Of a DNA stretch of 13,293 nucleotides, positions 8,520 through 13,293 are shown piece by piece. Under the pieces are notes generated by a model that saw only the letters and a list, made by a program, of their open reading frames with translations, did no database searches and had not been told where the DNA came from. A program made the translations under genes and the position numbers. Source of the stretch: Saccoglossus kowalevskii (Eukaryota > Hemichordata > Enteropneusta > Harrimaniidae); the NCBI RefSeq assembly GCF_000003605.2, contig NW_003156757.1, positions 1,689 to 14,981 of the forward strand. Reading direction: 5' to 3'. Each line of letters begins with the position of its first letter. Position 1 is the stretch's first letter.

Positions 8520-9010
8520 CATTACTCACTATCCAATGAACCAGCCAACTTCACACTAACTTTTGCACCATGGTATATCCCATTGGTCAGTGAGCTAGCC
8601 ATATTTACACTGTGATTTCACGATATAAATCATTAGACAATGAGCTAGCCATATCCACACTAACTGTTACACTACTGTATATCCCATTGGCCAGTGAGCT
8701 AGCCATATTCACACTGCGATTCCACGATATAAATCATTAGAAAATGAGCTAGCCATATTCACACTAACTGTTACACCATGGTATATCCCATTGGCTAGTG
8801 AGCTAGCCATATCCACACTGTGATTCCACGGTATTAATCATTGGATAATGCGCTAGCCATATTCACACGAACTTACACCATGGTATATCCCATTTGCCAG
8901 TGAGCTAGCCATATTCACACTGTGATTTCACTCCATGGTTAAAAGTTGAATTCCCAATAATTGCGACTCCATGGACTACATCATTGCTAAATGAGCTAGA
9001 TATATTCGCC
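8520..9010. repeat. Tandem array of 104-bp dimers made of 54-bp and 50-bp half units
   Basis: A shared core GAGCTAGCCATAT recurs at 8592, 8642, 8696, 8746, 8800, 8850 (here GCGCTAGCC) and 8902, with spacing 50, 54, 50, 54, 50, 52. The longer half carries CACCATGGTATATCCCATTGG and the shorter half CACGATATAAATCATTAG, so the halves alternate A-B-A-B. The left edge (8520-8590) and right edge (8925-9010) are diverged copies. The core contains the palindrome GCTAGC. No coding frame spans the array. It is unrelated in sequence to the other arrays but shares their dimeric logic. Confidence 0.95.
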
Positions 9011-9338
9011 AACAACTAGTCAACTAATTAGTCAATATTACTTACACTATTTAGATAATTTCTGATAAACATGTTGAATACTTCGACTGTGACTTACCAA
9101 CCATTGTGGCCTACCCAACGATTGTTCTATTGGGATACCCTGCTATGCAAGGCATAATGAAAGACCCCACCACAACTCAATTTCTTGTATAGGAATCAGA
9201 ACCTTTGAGATCACATGTGTTTGGAGAGGTGTGCTGTGTAGTACGTGACAGGACTTAAATGGTCTTAAGCAGTTCCTCATAGTTTATGTCACCACTAGAC
9301 TATTTGGATACTTGGATAAGTCTCAGTACCTCGAATAC
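9011..9338. other. Non-coding stretch, no gene seen
   Basis: No frame, repeat or structured RNA that I can support lies between the 104-bp array and the inverted repeat at 9339. Confidence 0.4.
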
Positions 9339-9365
9339 AAAACGTGCGCTTCTTTGGCACGTTTT
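9339..9365. repeat. Perfect inverted repeat, 9-bp arms with 9-bp loop
   Basis: AAAACGTGC and its complement GCACGTTTT flank GCTTCTTTG. It lies at the left border of a segment (9340-10050) with more CpG and GC than its neighbours, so it may belong to the same inserted unit. Confidence 0.7.
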
Positions 9366-10050
9366 TGTCCGTGTTTTGCGCATTGCATCACGAGGAAAGG
9401 GCGACATAGTAGTATCATGAATTTGTTTACGCGTATCTGTTGACCGACTTAATTAGTTGATTATTAGCCGAATTGCTGTGTTATGTCTGTCATCGTTCAG
9501 GCCTATTAGAAGTTTTGGACGGAACTTGGCTCAGTGATTTGGACCTAATTACAAGATACCGTCGCTATTCTGATATTCATAGTTATTAATGTAGTGAACG
9601 ATTAATCAAAAGATATGACGTATTCAGTACTTAGTTTGATTGGCTTTATGATTGAAGGTTACGCCCTAGAGTCTTTTACTGTTTTGTAATAGGTTAGAGT
9701 TTTGAAAATGAATAAAGAGAGTTTGAGTTGGTCTTGGCGAATACTCCACGACAGACGCAGTCCGAGAGAGTCCAGGGGCGAGCCTTGACGCAGTCCAGTC
9801 TTGGGCGAGTCTTGGTTCAGCCTTGTGAGAGTCTTGGGGACTTTTCCCCAGGGCGCTGTGTCTGATAGAGTGCTCGATTGACCGACTAAGACGAGAGCTG
9901 AAGCGTATTTCGTTGTGTGTGTCTTATTTGACTGTAAAGTATAAGTGACTTTCCCGATCCCGTACCTCAAGGGGACGAGATAGAGAGACGAGACGAGTTT
10001 CCCCCCTGACAAGTGTGGAGAACCCGAGAGAAAGAGAATTTCCACCTGAT
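9366..10050 (+). mobile_element. Compositionally distinct segment with weak LTR-like traits
   Basis: This segment is richer in CpG and GC than the surrounding DNA, above all at 9720-10040. It has AATAAA at 9711-9716 followed by a G/C-rich, imperfectly repetitive stretch (GACGCAGTCC occurs twice between 9750 and 9800, GAGTCTTGG-like words several times). The order signal, then R/U5-like sequence, would fit an LTR read on the plus strand. I find no matching second LTR, no certain TG...CA ends, no target duplication and no gag or pol sequence. A minus-strand frame of 178 codons (9659-10195), the longest in the window, has no recognisable domain; a lack of stops in GC-rich antisense is a likelier cause. 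Alternatives are a solo LTR or simply an old unclassified repeat. Confidence 0.25.
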
Positions 10051-10286
10051 AGTAGACAAATAAATGATCGATGAATATTCCATTTAATGTTGATGGGTTC
10101 CAGTGACGTGTAAGAATAGACATGAAAAGTTTAACATCAAAAAGATGTTGAAAAGTGAATTTGTATAATTTTATTCGGTGAAAAATATACACCACACTGA
10201 ATGACAGATTTGACTACTTCTATGATAACTGAACTGACAGTTCATTGCATTATTTTTGCTGTTCTGTGCAAAACATTGTGCACTAT
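10051..10286. other. Short non-coding stretch
   Basis: AT-rich DNA between the LTR-like segment and the GATAA repeat. Nothing recognisable. Confidence 0.4.
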
Positions 10287-10321
10287 GATAAGATAAGATA
10301 AGATAAGATAAGATAAGATAA
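10287..10321 (-). repeat. (GATAA)7 microsatellite at a probable LINE 3' end
   Basis: Seven perfect GATAA units. Read on the minus strand this is AATAAAGAA followed directly by repeated TTATC, which matches the end structure of LINEs that terminate in short tandem repeats after a polyadenylation signal. Confidence 0.9.
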
Positions 10322-10622
10322 TTCTTTATTACAACCTTATAGAATGAATTACATATCTATTTTGGTTTATAAAATGTAATAAAAGTGTTAAAATAAACAA
10401 AACAAGTTAGATATCTAATATCTACTACATTACAGATACATGGAATAATGTAAAAAAATATTAATGACCCATTAGGTGGTTTTCTCTAATGGTATTTGCT
10501 GCTTTTATAAATTTGATAAGCTCTGTTAGAAAATATTTGTTGTTTGTATTCAATATATGAATGAATTTTGTGTGAGGTGTTCTGTAAAATGCAAAACGTG
10601 TCAGCCCCCGGAAGTTCAAATG
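10287..10622 (-). mobile_element. Probable 3' end of a decayed LINE retrotransposon
   Basis: On the minus strand, in order: an open frame of 53 codons (10622 to 10464) closed by TAA at 10461-10463, an AT-rich 3' UTR of about 130 bp, AATAAA just before the terminal repeat, and (TTATC)7. The frame ends with the helical, basic tail ELIKFIKAANTIRENHLMGH, which has the character of the C-terminus of a LINE reverse transcriptase ORF; a competing frame over 10500-10640 suggests a frameshift further up. The layout (short ORF end, short UTR, signal, tandem tail) is typical of CR1/L2-like elements. No catalytic reverse transcriptase motif is in the visible piece, so the family cannot be named. A 5'-truncated copy is expected for this kind of element. 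Confidence 0.4.
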
Positions 10623-10950
10623 TCACGTGGTTAGTGTGGAATCGAGAAAATGATAATTGTCAAGTAGAAAAATGAAAAGATATGTAAGATAACATAATCA
10701 TCTCACAGAAATGCCAGTACATTGTAATGATAAATGACAGTGGTTAAACATACGGAAAAAGTAATTGTAAAATACATAATCTTTCTTATAATATTACAAA
10801 ATAACCTAATAACAAACCGATATTTCAAAGTCATTAGGCGAGCAGGTAACAGTAATAACCTGTCTGGTGCCTTGGAGAATCAAATAAGCCCAAACCCAAT
10901 ATTATTAAACAGATGCAATTACCTTTGAAAGAACTTTGATAATGTTTGTT
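10623..10950. other. Unassigned AT-rich stretch between LINE end and decayed gene
   Basis: It holds a 64-codon plus-strand frame (10734-10928) and a frame of similar length on the minus strand over the same DNA. Neither has motifs. It could be more of the decayed LINE, or unrelated spacer. Confidence 0.3.
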
Positions 10951-11059
10951 TGGTACATTTGTTACCCTCTGGCCCGCAATGATCAGATCAAGACTATGAT
11001 AGCAGGTACTGCTAGGGTAGAGGTTTTTCAGGTATTTGGAAATGAATGTGTGATTTCTA

Positions 11060-11236
11060 GTACCATACCATCAGCACATGGTTTACACTGACACAATCAT
11101 CGAATGCCAAGGAAAGTGCCCTACATACAGCATTCTCATGTGCAAATGAAATTATTTCCAGGAACCCGTTGAATAGCATGGTGAATAGACCTGCGATTAG
11201 TTTAGCATGAGAAATGAACACTATGAGTACTGTATG
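11060..11236 (-). pseudogene. Fragment of the decayed gene, 59 open codons
   Basis: Open between TGA (11237-11239) and TAG (11057-11059). The translation contains AKLIAGLFTMLFNGFLEII followed by an acidic/polar part with AFDDCVSVNHVLMVWY, a well-mixed composition that includes Trp, Cys, His and Asp and is not expected from AT-rich noise. The first half could be a hydrophobic helix. The same frame continues past the TAG for another 14 residues before the next stop. Family unknown. Confidence 0.35.
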
Positions 11237-11467
11237 TCACAGTGGCAGAGCACAGACCACAGTGTATTCCCCCAATTTGTTGAACCATTGATAACAACCA
11301 TTTGGTCTGGTTTCTGGTTCTCAGCCCTGAAATTTGATTAGTCCAAAAGCTAACTTAGTCATTTTGAAAAACAGCTAGGTTATCAGTAAAAGAAATAGCT
11401 TGCAACTCACTTTATCTCTAGCCTAATGTTATGGCACTAGAGAGTGTTTTCCCTATCCAATCAGTAA

Positions 11468-11770
11468 TCACATTGCATAACCTTGCTTATATGAATGTTG
11501 CTGAAGAAATGCCAGACAAGGATTGCGAAAGTTTGCACAAGACTTAGCCTCTTGAGAAGTGCTCCAACCTTTTTCGTTAATGTTACTACCCATATATAAC
11601 AAGGTGCTGAAAGCAGCCCCGATATTCCCCACCATGGACGGTGCTTTCATATCCATATTATCCGTATAGTTAAGGCAATCTACTAACTTGAGCATGAAGG
11701 GAAAGGGTGTATCAGATGTAGAATACGCCAAAAATAGTAGTATCCCTACGGGCTCTAGTATAATAGACAT
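11468..11770 (-). pseudogene. Fragment of the decayed gene, 100 open codons
   Basis: The frame runs from ATG at 11770 to TGA at 11468. It opens with a hydrophobic stretch (ILEPVGILLFLAYS, about residues 4-17) and continues with a polar, well-balanced sequence including MDMKAPSMVGNIGAAFSTLL and SCANFRNPCLAFLQQHSYK. All 20 amino acids occur in natural proportions and codon choice is mixed. The same frame is also protein-like upstream of the ATG, beyond two adjacent TAA (11798-11803) and a TGA, up to about 11887, so the ATG is not a convincing true start. I recognise no family. Confidence 0.35.
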
Positions 11771-11940
11771 GTGCTGTCACAGTGGAACTAGAACATGTTA
11801 TTATCTAGTCTCTCCAAAATGCCGCATGATCATGAGAAAGTCTGTAAAGAGTGAAAATGGAACAGTTCGGGCATCACAGACATATTACTGTGCAGGAGAG
11901 CAACTACAGATCACGGGGTATCCTTCTCAGGGTTCTATTA

Positions 11941-12108
11941 GTAGTGAACACAGGATTGGTATCCACCCTTAGGACTGACCAGAATGACACTATCAGTGGT
12001 GCTATCAGTGTCATCATTGCGTTGTTTGAGTCCCTGCGTTGTTTGAGTCCCTTGATTGGCCACAATATTATTGGGAATGGTAGAGATTATTTCAATGCCA
12101 AGGCCAGA
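11941..12108 (-). pseudogene. Fragment of the decayed gene, 56 open codons with a 17-bp duplication inside
   Basis: Open between TAA (12109-12111) and TAA (11938-11940). The peptide contains IEIISTIPNNIVANQGTQTT, then a polar Asp/Thr/Ser segment and VILVSPKGGYQSC. A perfect 17-bp tandem duplication (12019-12052) lies in the middle; because 17 is not divisible by three, this duplication must have shifted the frame, so one side of this fragment is probably out of its ancestral frame. Confidence 0.3.
12019..12052. repeat. Perfect 17-bp tandem duplication
   Basis: GCGTTGTTTGAGTCCCT occurs twice in direct succession (12019-12035 and 12036-12052) with no mismatch, so it is recent. It changes the reading frame of any gene across it. 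Confidence 0.95.
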
Positions 12109-12115
12109 TTATGCT

Positions 12116-12355
12116 TTACAAACACTGATGTCTCGATTTTCTGTGGTGTAGAAAATAGATTGATGGATGGTTTTGGCCTAAGTGAACACTACTATAACAA
12201 GCTTATATAAGAGCAGCTACTCTGTGTCATTGAAAAGTGTGTCGGCTAGCGTATTGAGAGTCCCCTTGATGTGCCTGCACTTGAGTGTGATATTGAATTA
12301 AGTTCATCAGGGGAGAATCTCTACTGAATCGTTGTGACATTTTGCCCCCTCCCTG
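12116..12355. repeat. 240-bp tandem duplication, first copy
   Basis: Matches 12356-12595 head to tail with no gap and 10 mismatches in 240 (7 in the first 230), mostly transitions. The period of 240 keeps all reading frames in register. On the minus strand the unit reads as a Ser/Thr-rich polar sequence with internal stops; on the plus strand it contains TNTDVS and NRLMDGFGL, again with stops, so neither strand is intact. Confidence 0.97.
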
Positions 12356-12595
12356 TTACAAACACTGATGTCTCGGTCTTCCGTGGTGTAGAAAATAGGT
12401 TGATGGATGGTTTTGGCCTAATTGAACACTACTATAACAAGCTTATATAAGAGCAGCTACTCTGTGTCATTGAAAAGTGTGTCGGCTAGCGTATTGAGAG
12501 TCCCCTTGATGTGCCTGCACTTGAATGTGATATTGAATTAAGTTCATCAGGAGAGAATCTCTACTGAATCGTTGTGACATTTTGCCCCCCCCCCC
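12356..12595. repeat. 240-bp tandem duplication, second copy
   Basis: Second copy of the unit starting at 12116. The two stops and the AAGCTTATATAA segment are conserved between copies, which shows that the coding decay preceded the duplication. The right end runs into a 12-base C tract where the first copy has CCCCCTCCC. Confidence 0.97.
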
Positions 12596-12674
12596 CGTGT
12601 TGATGGAAGAACCAGCCATCATATATATCATTTACCATCATGAATGCATCAAGAGTTATTACTATCCCCTTTGT
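12564..12674 (-). pseudogene. Fragment of the decayed gene, 37 open codons in a shifted frame
   Basis: Open from after TGA (12675-12677) to TAG (12561-12563), overlapping the end of the preceding fragment by about 20 bp in another frame. It reads ITLDAFMMVNDIYDGWFFHQ before running into glycines coded by the C tract. Its Trp, Phe and Asp content is strikingly protein-like. I infer a frameshift mutation between this piece and 12652-13134 near 12652-12674. Confidence 0.35.
12585..12596. repeat. Run of 12 C
   Basis: Homopolymer at the right end of the second 240-bp copy; expanded from CCCCCTCCC as seen in the first copy. Its length may vary or be a sequencing weak point. Confidence 0.85.
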
Positions 12675-13134
12675 TCACAGCAGGTTTAGATATATTAGCC
12701 CTAAGAGAGTACCTTCCCTCTGGCTTTGTCCCTAGGCTGATATTCAGCACGACTCTGGATGATGAGGTGAGGGATGTCTCATCATATGTCTGATTTCTTA
12801 AATCATTCTCAGTAGACATCGAAAGTGTCTGCACAATATCAGCTATATTGTCTTGGAAGTCTATTATAGATAATTTCCTATGAGCTAACTTATTGTTCTA
12901 ATTGACAAGCTTGAAAATGGTAGATCTTGCCAAGAGATTAGTGAGCAATATGCTCTGAACAGCATAAATAGATGTAACACCACAAGCCACAAAATAAGTC
13001 CACAAAGTGGTGAGGGTAGTTTTTGCAAACAGAATCAGAAACAAGCTCTTTCGCATAAAGATACAACAGGGCTCAAACAAATGGTTATGTGATATGTTGG
13101 TCATATCTCCTTTGTTGGTCATATCTCCGATCAA
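12652..13134 (-). pseudogene. Fragment of the decayed gene, 160 codons with a single in-frame TAG
   Basis: A frame from ATG at 13134 runs 78 codons to TAG at 12898-12900 and then continues in the same frame for 82 more codons to TGA at 12649-12651. The N-terminal part has a hydrophobic helix candidate (SLFLILFAKTTLTTLW and YFVACGVTSIYAVQSILL, about residues 30-65), which suggests one or two membrane segments. The part after the TAG is polar and mixed, with LSIIDFQDNIADIVQTLS and VVLNISLGTKPEGRYSLR. A one-stop interruption in a 160-codon frame suggests a fairly young lesion, a sequencing error, or chance. The start is uncertain: the first 12 residues come from an 18-bp tandem repeat. Confidence 0.4.
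13095..13128. repeat. 18-bp tandem duplication, 1.9 copies
   Basis: TGTTGGTCATATCTCC occurs at 13095 and again at 13113. The period of 18 is in frame and yields the repeated peptide GDMTN on the minus strand at the start of the decayed frame. Confidence 0.9.
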
Positions 13135-13293
13135 TTGAAATCAGATGAGTTATTATTGAGATATCTGAGAAGTTAAAAATAGATTAATTTATGCAAATTT
13201 GATAATTAATATGGACAGATTTCACCCCAACACTAAGCAGGTCTGCACATTGTCTGAAGTTACATTTTAATTCACCTTTTCATGTAGTTTTGC
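13135..13293. other. AT-rich edge, nothing recognised
   Basis: The composition returns to AT-rich after 13135, which suggests the coding-like block ends here. No promoter element can be defended. Confidence 0.4.

Larger units (their letters stand above)
10951..13134 (-). pseudogene. Decayed, apparently intronless gene of unknown family
   Basis: Over about 2.2 kb the base composition is more balanced and the translations more protein-like than in the preceding 10 kb. The best pieces all read on the minus strand and follow each other: 13134-12652 (one internal TAG), 12674-12564 in a second frame, copies of a 240-bp duplication, 12108-11941, 11887-11468 (with stops near 11800 and 11780) and 11236-11060. 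They are separated by stops and frame changes, but I see no clear splice donors or acceptors between them. This is what a long single-exon ORF looks like after mutational decay, so a transposon, an endogenised virus or a processed pseudogene are all possible. I recognise no domain and name no family. Plus-strand frames at 11688-11972 and 11851-12210 are also open and are the main competing reading. Confidence 0.4.

Noticed and set aside
4017-9010. CRISPR-like arrays
   Set aside because: The repeats are contiguous with no unique spacers, no cas genes are present, and the DNA is eukaryotic in character.
9659-10195. Minus-strand frame of 178 codons, the longest in the window
   Set aside because: No recognisable domain; it crosses a change from AT-rich to GC-rich DNA, and its translation changes character there. 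I kept the region only as an LTR-like candidate.
11688-12210. Plus-strand frames at 11688-11972 and 11851-12210 as real genes
   Set aside because: They overlap each other in different frames, and the first begins with TTG. Minus-strand pieces cover the same DNA and continue on both sides. I treat them as antisense shadows but list them as the main alternative.

Overview
The window reads as nuclear DNA of an animal. It is AT-rich and gene-poor, its only convincing coding exon sits behind a splice-acceptor-like site, and it carries a tRNA-derived SINE, several minisatellites and decayed retroelement tails. Nothing looks bacterial or phage-like: there are no ribosome binding sites and no operon layout. 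A marine invertebrate would fit this mix, but the species cannot be told from the sequence.

Layout. 1-662 is probably intron. 663-806 is a probable 3'-terminal coding exon of 47 residues (plus strand), followed by a 3' UTR with AATAAA at 1282. 1300-4016 is mostly featureless AT-rich DNA, with one doubtful reading frame whose stop follows an AATAAA and a short GTCT repeat (3010-3030). From 4 to 9 kb there are four unrelated tandem arrays: 42-bp units at 4078-4425, 25-bp units at 6102-6432, 42-bp units at 7221-7720 and 104-bp dimers at 8520-9010. Three of the four have a two-part (A-B) unit. A 151-bp tRNA-derived SINE on the minus strand (4468-4618) is bounded by a perfect 16-bp target-site duplication. 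9300-10050 has a base composition unlike its surroundings and some LTR-like traits, but this is unproven. 10287-10622 looks like the 3' end of a LINE on the minus strand.

The right end, about 10.95-13.13 kb, holds the most intriguing material: a block with better coding character than the rest, read mainly on the minus strand in several long open pieces interrupted by stops and frame changes. I interpret it as a decayed, apparently intronless gene of unknown family, possibly from a mobile element or an endogenised virus. It contains a 240-bp tandem duplication (about 96% identical) and two small tandem duplications (17 and 18 bp).

No complete intact gene is present, so there is no pathway to describe. 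The main interest is the repeat architecture and the unidentified decayed reading frame.
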